From contig NZ_VJZT01000008.1 in the NCBI RefSeq assembly GCF_007097245.1, forward strand, positions 62,001-126,000: DNA of 64,000 bases, read 5' to 3'. Below are positions 54,120-63,595 of the stretch, one piece after another. The stretch's first letter is position 1. Every line of letters starts with the position of its first letter. Source of the DNA: Flavobacterium restrictum. GTDB taxonomy: Bacteria; Bacteroidota; Bacteroidia; Flavobacteriales; Flavobacteriaceae. Made by a program: the position numbers and the translations under genes. A model generated the notes under the pieces. The model was not told the origin of the DNA. It did not search any database and saw only the letters and a list, made by a program, of their open reading frames with translations.

Positions 54120-54554
54120 ATGGAAAATCAAAATCAATTTAAATTTTTTATCGTAGACGATGATATTTTTTGTGCCAATGTGTACGAACAATACCTTCTT
54201 AATTTGAAATACAATGACATTACCTATTTCAGTAACGGTAGAGACTGCTTACACAATCTAGATCAAAATCCCGACATCATTTTTCTAGACCACAACATGG
54301 ATGATCTTTCTGGATTTGAAGTCCTAAAAAAAATAAAGCGGTACAATCCAAACATTTATGTAGTCATGGTTTCTGGCCAAGACAATATAAAAACTGCTGT
54401 GGATGCTCTGAAATATGGGGCTTTTGATTATGTCATAAAAGATAATACTGTATGTGATAAAATGACGCTTATCATTAACAAAATTATCAAAGTGAAAGCA
54501 GCCCTCAAAAAATCGAATCCCAATATGGTGCAACGATTACTTTCATTATTTTAA
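54120..54554 (+). CDS. Single-domain response regulator
   Basis: 144 residues, a lone CheY-like receiver: acidic pair FFIVDDDIFC, phospho-acceptor Asp in IIFLDHNMDDLSG, Thr/Ser in VVMVSGQDN and Lys in FDYVIKDN. It is a paralogue of the receiver in the sigma-54 regulator. No output domain. It may carry phosphate between the hybrid kinase HPt and the activator or gate the exopolysaccharide genes 19 bases downstream. Confidence 0.93.
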   Translation: MENQNQFKFFIVDDDIFCANVYEQYLLNLKYNDITYFSNGRDCLHNLDQNPDIIFLDHNMDDLSGFEVLKKIKRYNPNIYVVMVSGQDNIKTAVDALKYGAFDYVIKDNTVCDKMTLIINKIIKVKAALKKSNPNMVQRLLSLF

Positions 54555-54572
54555 TCTTTTTCAAACTACAAC

Positions 54573-55301
54573 ATGAAAACAATTTTGAAAACGACCCTAC
54601 TATTACTCCTATTTGCTTCTTGCAAGACACAAAACCTATTAGTAAGCAAAACCGAAATCATTGACAAAACAGCCTTTATGTACAATGCTGATTATCAATA
54701 TAAAATAAGAAAAAATGACAAAATTTCGCTATCCGTTTGGGGCGAAGACAACTTGAGTGTAGGCTCTATTTATGGCATTTACAATTCGAATGAAGTTTAC
54801 GGAAAATGGCTAATGGTCGATGCAAATGGCACTATCGAAGTTCCCAAAATAGGCACGACACTAGCACTCAACAAAACCGTTCCAGAACTCAAAGCAGAAC
54901 TCAAAACAGCACTCAAAAAATGGCTTGTGAATCCCATTATTGATGTAAAAATTCTAAATAAAGAAGTCACCATTTTAGGCGAAGTACGAAATCCAAACAC
55001 CATTACCATAGACAAAGATTATGTTACCTTACTAGAAATGATTAGTAAAACGGGAGGTTTTGACTTTTATGCCAATCTAAAATCTATCAAAATATTGCGT
55101 CAAGAAGGCGAAAACGTAATCGTTACCAACATCAATTTGACCGTTGCCGATGCTATTTTGAATACCAATATTCAGCTTCATCCTAGTGATATTGTCATCG
55201 TTCCATCCAAGAAAAATAAAGAGTTCGATAAGCGAATTGCAACCATAATCCCATTGACTACCACCATCAGTGCGGCGGCAATTATCATGGGTTTATTTTA
55301 A
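54573..55301 (+). CDS. Wza-type polysaccharide export lipoprotein
   Basis: Outer-membrane export channel subunit. 242 residues with lipoprotein signal and lipobox LLLFASC (Cys ~17). The Poly_export domain spans ~40-135 (YKIRKNDKISLSVWGEDNLS, VDANGTIEVPKIG). An SLBB-type segment follows (VTILGEVRNPNTITIDKDYV). The C-terminal hydrophobic segment ITTTISAAAIIMGLF-like is typical of the Bacteroidetes form. Starts the exopolysaccharide operon, 11 bases before the Wzc gene. Confidence 0.93.
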   Translation: MKTILKTTLLLLLFASCKTQNLLVSKTEIIDKTAFMYNADYQYKIRKNDKISLSVWGEDNLSVGSIYGIYNSNEVYGKWLMVDANGTIEVPKIGTTLALNKTVPELKAELKTALKKWLVNPIIDVKILNKEVTILGEVRNPNTITIDKDYVTLLEMISKTGGFDFYANLKSIKILRQEGENVIVTNINLTVADAILNTNIQLHPSDIVIVPSKKNKEFDKRIATIIPLTTTISAAAIIMGLF

Positions 55302-55312
55302 AAACAACAGCT

Positions 55313-57469
55313 ATGAACGAAAACATACGATTACTCAAACCCTTATTTAGAGGATTTCCAATCATCATTTTGGTCATGATTTTGTCCGTTTTAGGTGCCA
55401 AAAAATACCTAAATTATGTTACTCCAATGTATGAAAGCACCGCTAAATTAAAGCTAGCCGATGTGCAAGAAGGAGTTCCGAGCGCTAACCTTTTCAAAGA
55501 TTTGGATGTATTTGCATCCGCTAATAAAATTGCTACCGAAATTGAAGTTTTAAAATCCGCTACTTTGATGCACAAAACCCTTGCTGAATTGCCTTTTGAC
55601 AAAGAAATTTACCGCAAAGGCGATGTGCAATCCGTAGAGTTATTTGGTAATTCTCCAATTCTAATCGAAGGTACTTTTCAATCTGAAAAAGCATTAGACA
55701 AACGCTATGGTTTGCAAGTTATTTCTAGAAAAGAATACTTGTTTTTTTATCCAAATTCCAAGCAAGCCATCAAGAACACCTTTGGAAAACCCTTGTCAAT
55801 TCAGGGCGGGAAACTGCTTATCACTTTGAACGAACCTTTTATTCAAAGCAAAAAAGAGCTTAAAATTATCGATTCCTATGCGTTCGAATTTTTGAGTGAA
55901 CAAAAAATAATGGATAAAATCAACACCAATCTTGATATTGTCCCTGTTGATAAAGATGTGCCAGTAATCCGAATTAACCTTAAAAGTAACGTGCCGGAAA
56001 AAGCAGCTCTTTTTGTCAACAAGCTTGCCCAAATGTACATACAGGATTATATCGAAAGCAAATTTAAAGCAGCCAATATTACGGTAGATTTTTTGAAGGA
56101 AGAAATAACTAGCTCGAACAAAAAACTTTCGGCTTCTGAAGATAACATTCAAAATTTTCGTGACGACAAAAAAATAGTCAATATTCAGCAAGAAACCGAA
56201 ACAGATTTGCGTAAAATTTCGCAACTAAAAATCGAGCAATCGAACATTAAAATGAACCTGAATGCGATTAAAGACTTGAATAAATATATCGCAGCTGGCA
56301 AAACCAATTACCTAGAATTAGCACCAAATTTTGAGGCTTTTACCGATTTGCTTTCGACAGAAATGGTCAAGAATATGAAAAAATTACAGTCCGATAAAAA
56401 AGATTTGTTATTGACCTACACGCCCGAAAACGAAAAAGTAAAAATCATCGATTCCAAGATAAAAGACCTAGCCGACTATCAAGTAGAAAGCATCAAAAAC
56501 ACCGAAAGAAATTTACAATTAAAATACAACGACCTTTCAAGCGATATTTCTGAATCCGAAAAAGTATTCATTGGCTTGCCTGAAAAAGAAAAAAAGTTGG
56601 AAATTTTAAATAGAGAATTCAATCTCTACGAGAAAAATTACAATTTCTTGAACGAAAAAAGAATCGATGCCGAAATTGCTAAAGCTGCCAAAATTGCTTT
56701 TCATAAAGTAATTACACCTGCCGAAATATCCAAAACGCCCGTTTCGCCCATTCGTGCTATCATTATTGTTGTCTCGGCTGTACTCGGATTGTTTGGTTCC
56801 ATTTTGCTAATTTATGTAGTGCATTTTGCAAAAGCAAAAGTAAATGACGTGTTCACTATCGAAAAAAACAGCACCATTCCTGTCGCTATTGCAACTCCGT
56901 TTATCAAAAATGATCAAAAAATAAAGGAAAATTTCCTAAAAGAAGCCATGCAAATGGAACTAAAAGGAATGATTCAGGAACAAAGCATACTCGTGATTAG
57001 CTCACCAGACAATGCCCGAGAACACCGTTTTCATGCGCAAAACCTAGCTCTTGCTTTTAAAAATCAGGGCCGTAACGTTTTGGTTATTGATGCCACAGGA
57101 CAGTTAGAAAACCAGTTTGATGCCAATGCGTATTTTGATTATTCGGATCCTAAATATTTGAGTTACACCAAGACGGTTTTCCAAAAGGAAATCAACGAAA
57201 AAATGAAAAATTTCGAGTTGTGTATTGTACACAATCAAGCCTTGAAGGACGATAAGTTAGCCTTGCTTTTTATGAGTTTGGCAACACAAAATATAATGGT
57301 CATCGACAGCCGAAAAACTGCCGAAAAAACCATTTTGACCATCGAATTAGTTAAGGATGAATACCAATTTCAAAATGTTTGGTTCGTGTTGAACAAATCG
57401 GGTTACAATCCTAGTTTATGGGCATTGGCCAAAAAGTTTTGGAACAAAAAAACAATTAAAAACGCCTAA
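55313..57469 (+). CDS. Wzc/GumC-like chain-length protein with degenerate kinase domain
   Basis: 718 residues. Two transmembrane segments (~14-32 and ~480-503) flank a large periplasmic region with coiled coils (~255-470) and the Wzz motif around TPAEISKTPVSPIRAI. The C-terminal ~180 residues follow the tyrosine-autokinase fold (ILVISSPDNAREHRF, GRNVLVIDATGQLENQF), but the P-loop GKS/T is replaced by NAREHRF and there is no Tyr-rich tail. So it probably controls polymer length without ATPase or kinase activity. Six bases before the flippase gene. Confidence 0.88.
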   Translation: MNENIRLLKPLFRGFPIIILVMILSVLGAKKYLNYVTPMYESTAKLKLADVQEGVPSANLFKDLDVFASANKIATEIEVLKSATLMHKTLAELPFDKEIYRKGDVQSVELFGNSPILIEGTFQSEKALDKRYGLQVISRKEYLFFYPNSKQAIKNTFGKPLSIQGGKLLITLNEPFIQSKKELKIIDSYAFEFLSEQKIMDKINTNLDIVPVDKDVPVIRINLKSNVPEKAALFVNKLAQMYIQDYIESKFKAANITVDFLKEEITSSNKKLSASEDNIQNFRDDKKIVNIQQETETDLRKISQLKIEQSNIKMNLNAIKDLNKYIAAGKTNYLELAPNFEAFTDLLSTEMVKNMKKLQSDKKDLLLTYTPENEKVKIIDSKIKDLADYQVESIKNTERNLQLKYNDLSSDISESEKVFIGLPEKEKKLEILNREFNLYEKNYNFLNEKRIDAEIAKAAKIAFHKVITPAEISKTPVSPIRAIIIVVSAVLGLFGSILLIYVVHFAKAKVNDVFTIEKNSTIPVAIATPFIKNDQKIKENFLKEAMQMELKGMIQEQSILVISSPDNAREHRFHAQNLALAFKNQGRNVLVIDATGQLENQFDANAYFDYSDPKYLSYTKTVFQKEINEKMKNFELCIVHNQALKDDKLALLFMSLATQNIMVIDSRKTAEKTILTIELVKDEYQFQNVWFVLNKSGYNPSLWALAKKFWNKKTIKNA

Positions 57470-57475
57470 TCAATT

Positions 57476-58705
57476 ATGAATCGCATCCAGAAAATACTGT
57501 TTTCTCCTTCCTTCTTGGTTCTCGCGGATCAAGTAATTTGTAGCGGAACCAATTTTTTTTTGACATTGGTTTTGGCTCAAAAACTGGATATCAAAAATTT
57601 TGGACTGTTTGCTACACTTGTGCTTTTAAGCTATTTGGCCATGAGCATAAGCAATGCTTTGTTGATTCAGCCTTTTCAAGTTGCTATTGCAAAAATTACA
57701 CAAAAAAAGGAATACCAAGTGTCATTATTCCTTGGACTAATGGCTTTGCTGCTTTTATTCATGTTGTCAGTGAAGTCGTTAGTCCTTTTTTTACCAAAAA
57801 CCAATGTGTATGTTTTACAATCTAATGCTATTATTTGTTATATTCTTGGCTTTTTGATCAATGATTTTTTTAGAAAATTATTCTTGGGTTTGTCCAAAAT
57901 CAAAAGTGCCTTTGTCATGGATGTGCTTTTTACCGCTCTCCTGTGTATTGCTTTTGTGGGCAAACAAAAACTGCAATTGCATGAAGTACTTTGGATTATT
58001 GGTCTAGCCAACATGGCAACTTCTTTGCCAGGAATACTATTTATTGTTCGCAATTATACCAGACCTGTTTGCTGGAAACAATTTGCCGCTGCTCATTTTG
58101 CACAAGGCAAATGGCTCTTTAGCGTTGCGCTTTTACAATGGTGTTCGAGTAACTTTTTTGTATTGGTATCTGGAATTTATTTAGGAATCGAAGCACTTGG
58201 CGCCTTGCGTTTGGTACAATCTTTTTTTGGGGTAATCAATATTGGCTTACAAACGGTCGAAAATTATTACCTCCCAAAAGTGGCGCAACTGTATGCAGAT
58301 AGTGCTTCCAAAGCCAAAAAATACTTGTTGGAAATTACCACTATTGGTGCCGTTTTTTTTAGTATAATACTCGTTATTTTATTTGTTTTTTCGGATCGAA
58401 TTATCGTTTTGGCTGGAGGATTAAAATATCAAAATTACGGCTATGTGGTAAAAATTATGTCCGTTTTATACTTCTTTATTTTTTTGAGTTACCCCGTTCG
58501 CATTGCCATCCGAATATTAGTTTTAAATAAAATTTTCTTCTTTGGGTATGTGCTTTCATTCGTTTCTTCCTTGGCAACTTTTCATTTTTTGCTGCGGTAT
58601 TCTGGGCTTTACGGAGCGGTTTCTGGACTTATTATTAATCAAATCATAATGATTTTGTATTGGCAAAATCAATTGAAAAAAAACTCCTTTCAGTTATGGA
58701 AATAA
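57476..58705 (+). CDS. Wzx-type lipid-linked oligosaccharide flippase
   Basis: 409 residues, about 10-12 transmembrane helices, MATE-like. Polysaccharide_synt pattern: VLADQVICSGTNFFLTLVLA at the start, LLIQPFQVAIAK, and GIEALGALRLVQSFFGVI mid-protein. It flips undecaprenyl-linked repeat units across the inner membrane. It overlaps the glycosyltransferase start by 10 bases. Confidence 0.9.
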   Translation: MNRIQKILFSPSFLVLADQVICSGTNFFLTLVLAQKLDIKNFGLFATLVLLSYLAMSISNALLIQPFQVAIAKITQKKEYQVSLFLGLMALLLLFMLSVKSLVLFLPKTNVYVLQSNAIICYILGFLINDFFRKLFLGLSKIKSAFVMDVLFTALLCIAFVGKQKLQLHEVLWIIGLANMATSLPGILFIVRNYTRPVCWKQFAAAHFAQGKWLFSVALLQWCSSNFFVLVSGIYLGIEALGALRLVQSFFGVINIGLQTVENYYLPKVAQLYADSASKAKKYLLEITTIGAVFFSIILVILFVFSDRIIVLAGGLKYQNYGYVVKIMSVLYFFIFLSYPVRIAIRILVLNKIFFFGYVLSFVSSLATFHFLLRYSGLYGAVSGLIINQIIMILYWQNQLKKNSFQLWK

Positions 58706-59811
58706 TTCATGTAGTATTAGGAAAAGCCAATCCGCAACGGATGAATGGCGTCAACAAAGTGGTGCATCAACTGGCAACACAACAACGTAGTTTTGGCGAA
58801 ACGGTTTCGGTTTGGGGAATTTCAAAAGATGGTAAATATAATTTTGAAACCCGCAATTTTGAAACCCGATTGTTTCAAAAACAACGCAATCCTTTTGCTT
58901 TTTCTAAAGAATTAAAGTCGGCTTTAGTAGCTAAAAAAGGGAAAGCCGTTTTCCATTTGCATGGCGGTTGGATTCCGGTTTACTACTCGATAGCCCAATT
59001 TTTATACCAGCACACCATTGCATTTGTGTTTACACCGCATGGGGCGTACAACACTATTGCCATGAAAAGAAGCTTTTGGTTCAAAAAAGTATATTTCCGT
59101 TTTTTCGAAAAAAGAGTGTTGCAACATACCACTCAAATTCATTGCATAGGAAAAAGTGAAGTTACTGGTTTGAACAAAATTTTTAAAAACAAAAAATCAA
59201 TTTTACTTCCGTACGGGTATGAAAACAAACAAAAGATAACGCTCAAAGACACGACCAATGGCACTATCGTTTTTGGGTTTATTGGCCGATTGGATATTTA
59301 TACCAAAGGATTGGATACTTTACTCAAAGGATTTCAAAAATTTCATAAAAACCATCCTGATTCCCAGCTTTGGATTGTGGGCGATAGCAATGAAAAAGCG
59401 GCTTTAGAAAAACAAATCAAGACGCATTCCTTAAGCGAATGTGTGACGCTTTACGGAAGTAAATTTGGAAAAGAAAAAGAGGATTTGCTGCAACAAATGG
59501 ATGTTTTTGTGCATCCATCAAGAAACGAAGGGTTGCCACTTTCGGTTATTGAGGCGGCGAGTTTTGGCAAACCGTGCATCGTTACTGACGCTACCAATAT
59601 TGGCAATTTGGTCGAAAAATACCAAGCTGGAAAAACAATTTATTACCAATGTAGCAAGCAACTCGAAGCCGCCATGAATGCTGTTTTTAAAGGGTGGCAA
59701 ATTCCATTAGATTTTTTAGAGATGCAACGCAACTCCATAAAAATGGTCGAAGAAAACTACAACTGGGAAAAATTGATCACACAGTTTCATACTGACTTAT
59801 ACAAAATATAA
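58696..59811 (+). CDS. GT4-family glycosyltransferase
   Basis: 371 residues from ATG 58696, which overlaps the end of the flippase. GT-B fold. N-terminal half with VLGKANPQRMNGVNKVVHQL and VFHLHGGWIPVYYS. C-terminal GT4 motif GRLDIYTKGLDTLLKGF and the E-x7-E site in SRNEGLPLSVIEAASFGKPC. It adds one sugar to the repeat unit; donor and acceptor unknown. The stop overlaps the next gene's ATG (TAATG). Confidence 0.92.
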   Translation: MEIIHVVLGKANPQRMNGVNKVVHQLATQQRSFGETVSVWGISKDGKYNFETRNFETRLFQKQRNPFAFSKELKSALVAKKGKAVFHLHGGWIPVYYSIAQFLYQHTIAFVFTPHGAYNTIAMKRSFWFKKVYFRFFEKRVLQHTTQIHCIGKSEVTGLNKIFKNKKSILLPYGYENKQKITLKDTTNGTIVFGFIGRLDIYTKGLDTLLKGFQKFHKNHPDSQLWIVGDSNEKAALEKQIKTHSLSECVTLYGSKFGKEKEDLLQQMDVFVHPSRNEGLPLSVIEAASFGKPCIVTDATNIGNLVEKYQAGKTIYYQCSKQLEAAMNAVFKGWQIPLDFLEMQRNSIKMVEENYNWEKLITQFHTDLYKI

Positions 59812-61100
59812 TGACTACAACAGTTCCCAATCACGACGCATTCCTAAAGCGAATCAACACTTATATGTTCCTTATTTTATTGTTGATGGTAGCCTGTTTT
59901 TTTACGTGGAGCGAAAACATAAACATAACCCGCGCCATAAAAGTGGTGGGTAGAATGGGGTTAATGCTGTCATCGATTGGGGTTTATTATAAAATTATTA
60001 GGTATGGCGCAGTAAACACAATGGGCTACAAAAACATTTTTTCACCGCTGTTTTATCTTTCGTATATGGGACTTGGCTTCTTGTCTTTTATGTGGAGCAC
60101 CAATCCTGGATTTAGTGCTTTACAATGGTTTATGACGTTTCAAAGTTTGGTTTTTGCTTATTTTTTTATAAAAAGTATCAAAGTACTAGATTCTTTTTTT
60201 GAAGGACATCCTATTCGTTTGTACCACCTTTTAGGCAACACGGTTTTTGTATTGCAATTGATTTTTGTGGTTGGAATGTGGATTGATCCTGACACTTTTT
60301 TCAGGTTGACAAATGGTGGCGAAGAAGCCCGTTTGGGTGGCGTAATGATGAACCCCAATGAACTTGGAATGCTTGCTGGAGTTGGGGTGGCGTGTTTAAT
60401 TTTTGATTTGTATCGAAAACAAAGTAAGGTTTGGACTATCGTCAAAATTTTGGTTATTTGCTATGCATTATTCATGACAGGATCGCGCTCTTCCCTAATT
60501 GGAGTGCTTCTAATTATCTTTTTTCACATCAATCAAACCAAAAAACAAGGCTTAAAAATGGCCATTATGGGCGGCGTGCTGTTAGTGATTCCCTTTGCTG
60601 TTAACCAAATTATTTTGAAAGGTGGCGACAAAGCTAGAATGGAAGAAATCCTAACTTTGACTGGAAGATTGCCTTTTTGGCAAGCACTCATCAGCGAAGG
60701 ATTGCCTCGAGAACCACTTTTGGGTTTTGGGTATATGCGTATTGATTACAAAGAATTTTTTCAAAGTGTCCATACTTATCCCGGCAAAATGACGCACAAT
60801 ACCTTCATGCAAGTTTTAATGAATTTAGGATTTATTGGACTTTGTATTGCTATTTTTCAAATGTTTTTTACGCTTCATGCTTTTTTTTCGGAGCCTAAAG
60901 AAACGCGATTAATGCTCATTGGGATTCTAATTCCGGTAATTATCAATTCGTTTACTGAATTTGGAATTTTTGGCGAAAGTAACTATGGAATCCTGTTTTA
61001 CCAAATGATTATTTTCTCGGTATCGTTCAAAAATAATGCGCATTTAACCTCGCTACAAAAACTCTATTTGCGAAAAAGAAGACCCGATTTAGTCGTTTAG
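59811..61100 (+). CDS. O-antigen polymerase/ligase-type membrane protein
   Basis: 429 residues, ~11-12 transmembrane helices, with the large periplasmic loop and the Wzy_C-like block (LTGRLPFWQALISEGLPREP, LGFGYMRIDYKEFF, THNTFMQVLMNLGFIGL) and GSRSSLIGVLLIIFF. Most likely the Wzy polymerase of the cluster; an O-antigen ligase has the same fold. Last gene before a terminator. Confidence 0.88.
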   Translation: MTTTVPNHDAFLKRINTYMFLILLLMVACFFTWSENINITRAIKVVGRMGLMLSSIGVYYKIIRYGAVNTMGYKNIFSPLFYLSYMGLGFLSFMWSTNPGFSALQWFMTFQSLVFAYFFIKSIKVLDSFFEGHPIRLYHLLGNTVFVLQLIFVVGMWIDPDTFFRLTNGGEEARLGGVMMNPNELGMLAGVGVACLIFDLYRKQSKVWTIVKILVICYALFMTGSRSSLIGVLLIIFFHINQTKKQGLKMAIMGGVLLVIPFAVNQIILKGGDKARMEEILTLTGRLPFWQALISEGLPREPLLGFGYMRIDYKEFFQSVHTYPGKMTHNTFMQVLMNLGFIGLCIAIFQMFFTLHAFFSEPKETRLMLIGILIPVIINSFTEFGIFGESNYGILFYQMIIFSVSFKNNAHLTSLQKLYLRKRRPDLVV

Positions 61101-61158
61101 CGATTCCATTAAAAATAATTTTTCCAAAATATGGAAAAAAAACACTATCATAACACTC

Positions 61159-61187
61159 AAAAAACCCTTGTGAAATAAGGGTTTTTT
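61159..61187 (+). terminator. Terminator after the polymerase gene
   Basis: AAAAAACCCTT (61159-61169) pairs with AAGGGTTTTTT (61177-61187), a clear hairpin with T tract. It separates the first five export/synthesis genes from the 787-residue gene. Confidence 0.85.
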
Positions 61188-61231
61188 GTTTTGGCACGGT
61201 TTTCCAAATAGGTATAGTATAAAGAAACACT

Positions 61232-63595
61232 ATGGAAACTATTTTTAAAACTATTGGGTTCACAATTGCCGAAACAACGAACAATGTTGCTGCCAAAAAA
61301 TTGGATTTGTTGTACATCAAAAACCCTGATGGGACACCAAGATGGATTTGGGAAAAAAACCAAAAGCATCCTTTGTTTTTAAAATTCTACGCTACCAGCA
61401 GTTATAGAGCCCAACTATTTGCGGCTGGGATACGGTTTTTGTTTTACCTGAAACTTCAAAAAATAGTTTTTGCGGGAAAATCCTTTTGGGTGACCAATCA
61501 AACCAATACTTTGTTCCAGCTACAATCCAATTGGGCTTTGTTTACCGGAACGGTTGGCCCTAATAATAAAGCTATTTTGTATGCCAATGCTTGTTTTTAT
61601 AAAATAGCCATGACGCCATCGGCTCAACAATTAATTCACAACGAACACGCCATGTTGCAAGAGGTATGTGGGACAATTCCCAACTTGATAACGCCCGAAT
61701 GTATTCAAATATCGGAGGAAATCATCCAACTAACCGATGTTTCTACCTTAGGAAAACGAACTAACGAATGCACGCTTGCGCACCTCAACCTTTTATCCAG
61801 AATGAGTGTTGTTAACAACAGGACGGTTGCGCTTGAAGATTGGGACTTTTTTACTACGCTAAAAAATGAGTTCCAACTCCTAAACGACACCCGAATTCCT
61901 GCAAATATGATTCGGAAAATCAATTTACTTTTAGAAAACACCAATCCAAATGAAAAAATAACGCTTTCCCTTTCGCATGGCGATTTCACCCAATGGAACC
62001 TATACGAAGCCGATACAAAAATAGCCCTTTATGATTGGGAGTTGGCTAGTTTTGAGCGAACAAAGGCGTTTGATTATTTTCATTTTATGATTCAAAATGG
62101 TGTGATGGTCGAGCGAAAATGCTGGTCAGAAATTTACAAAACCATTAAAGAAAATTGTTCTGGTGCTTTTGCAACGACATTGTTCAACAATGAACTCGAG
62201 GAATTAAACCGGTATTTAAAGTGGTATTTGTTGCTCAATTGCCAGTATTATTTAAAAGTATATGCCTCCCAACCCAAATGGCATGCGCAAATAGACTGGT
62301 TACTATTGGTTTGGAACGAAGCCTTAAACACCTTTTTGACCAATCAAAAATCAGCGAGAGAATTGCTTATTATGGACGTTTTTGATTCCCTTCAAAATCA
62401 GGAATATGCAGGTTTAAAAGTGGGTAACTACTATCCCGAAAAACTGCCTGAAAATGCCGATATTGATTTGATTGTGACCCAAAAAACTAGTAAAAATCTG
62501 ATGAATTACATTCAAAACCATGCGTTGGTCGCCAATAGCACCTTTTGCAAAAAATCATTTATGAATAGTGTTTTGGTTTTTTTGACGGACGGCTCTTTTT
62601 TGGCTTTAGACCTCATAACCCAACTAAAAGTCAAAAATCTAGAAATAGGTGACGCCAAAGCAATACTAGCCAACAGTTTTCGCAATAATCACGGCGTAAA
62701 AAACGCTTCGGAAAGCGATACTGCTCGATTTATTGCTCTTTTTTACACCCTTAATGGCGCAAAAATTCCAGCAAAATACCTCGCTTTACAAACGTGTATT
62801 CAAAATTCAACAGCCCCTTTGGATGTGGTACTCCAAAAAAGTCCAAAAGAAGTGCTTCATTTTATAAAAAAAACCAAACCAAATCGCGCTATGAATTTCA
62901 TTAAAAACACGTTAAATTACGGAATTGATACCTTAAAAGATAGCAGTAACAATAGGGGTTTTAGCATCACTTTTAGCGGAGTTGATGGTGCTGGAAAATC
63001 AACTGTAATCGAAAATATTGCAGTAATTATCGAAAAACGACTTCGCAAGAAAGTGGTTGTTTTGCGCCACCGCCCTTCGGTTTTGCCCATATTGAGTGTT
63101 TGGACAAAAGGCAAACAAAAAGCCCATCAAGATGCAGTAGAAAGTTTGCCAAGACAGGGCCAAAACCAAAGCTTGCTTTCGTCTCTTTTGCGGTTCTCCT
63201 ATTATTATTTGGATTATCTATTAGGGCAATTTGTGGTGTATTTCAAGCATATTTTACGCGGTGATGTGGTTCTTTATGATCGGTATTATTTTGACTTTAT
63301 AAATGACAGCAAGCGAAGCAATATAGTGCTACCAAAAAACATTTCTGTTTTTGGATACCGCTTTTTATTGAAACCAAAATTCAATTTTTTCCTTTTTGCG
63401 GATGCAGCAATCATTTTAAAACGAAAACAAGAATTAAGCAAAATAACTATCGAAAAATTGACTCAAGAGTACCAGCTTTTATTCGAGTCGCTTCAGTCCC
63501 AAACTACTTCGACCGTTTATACCAGTATTAACAACGTAGAATTGGAGCTGACCTTGCAACAGATTCTAACCACTATTACTCAAAAAAAATCATGA
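61232..63595 (+). CDS. Fusion of APH-type phosphotransferase and thymidylate-kinase-like P-loop kinase
   Basis: 787 residues. The N-terminal half (~130-380) has the APH/choline-kinase signature (LSHGDFTQWNLYE, then ALYDWELASFERTKAFDYFH). A middle part (~385-480) looks like a nucleotidyltransferase-style module (GNYYPEKLPENADIDLIV). The C-terminal ~210 residues are a thymidylate-kinase-like domain (SGVDGAGKSTVIENI Walker A, YDRYYFDF) with a helical end. Probably phosphorylates a sugar or lipid-linked intermediate in the cluster; the substrate is not predictable. The stop overlaps the next ATG (ATGA). Confidence 0.85.
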   Translation: METIFKTIGFTIAETTNNVAAKKLDLLYIKNPDGTPRWIWEKNQKHPLFLKFYATSSYRAQLFAAGIRFLFYLKLQKIVFAGKSFWVTNQTNTLFQLQSNWALFTGTVGPNNKAILYANACFYKIAMTPSAQQLIHNEHAMLQEVCGTIPNLITPECIQISEEIIQLTDVSTLGKRTNECTLAHLNLLSRMSVVNNRTVALEDWDFFTTLKNEFQLLNDTRIPANMIRKINLLLENTNPNEKITLSLSHGDFTQWNLYEADTKIALYDWELASFERTKAFDYFHFMIQNGVMVERKCWSEIYKTIKENCSGAFATTLFNNELEELNRYLKWYLLLNCQYYLKVYASQPKWHAQIDWLLLVWNEALNTFLTNQKSARELLIMDVFDSLQNQEYAGLKVGNYYPEKLPENADIDLIVTQKTSKNLMNYIQNHALVANSTFCKKSFMNSVLVFLTDGSFLALDLITQLKVKNLEIGDAKAILANSFRNNHGVKNASESDTARFIALFYTLNGAKIPAKYLALQTCIQNSTAPLDVVLQKSPKEVLHFIKKTKPNRAMNFIKNTLNYGIDTLKDSSNNRGFSITFSGVDGAGKSTVIENIAVIIEKRLRKKVVVLRHRPSVLPILSVWTKGKQKAHQDAVESLPRQGQNQSLLSSLLRFSYYYLDYLLGQFVVYFKHILRGDVVLYDRYYFDFINDSKRSNIVLPKNISVFGYRFLLKPKFNFFLFADAAIILKRKQELSKITIEKLTQEYQLLFESLQSQTTSTVYTSINNVELELTLQQILTTITQKKS

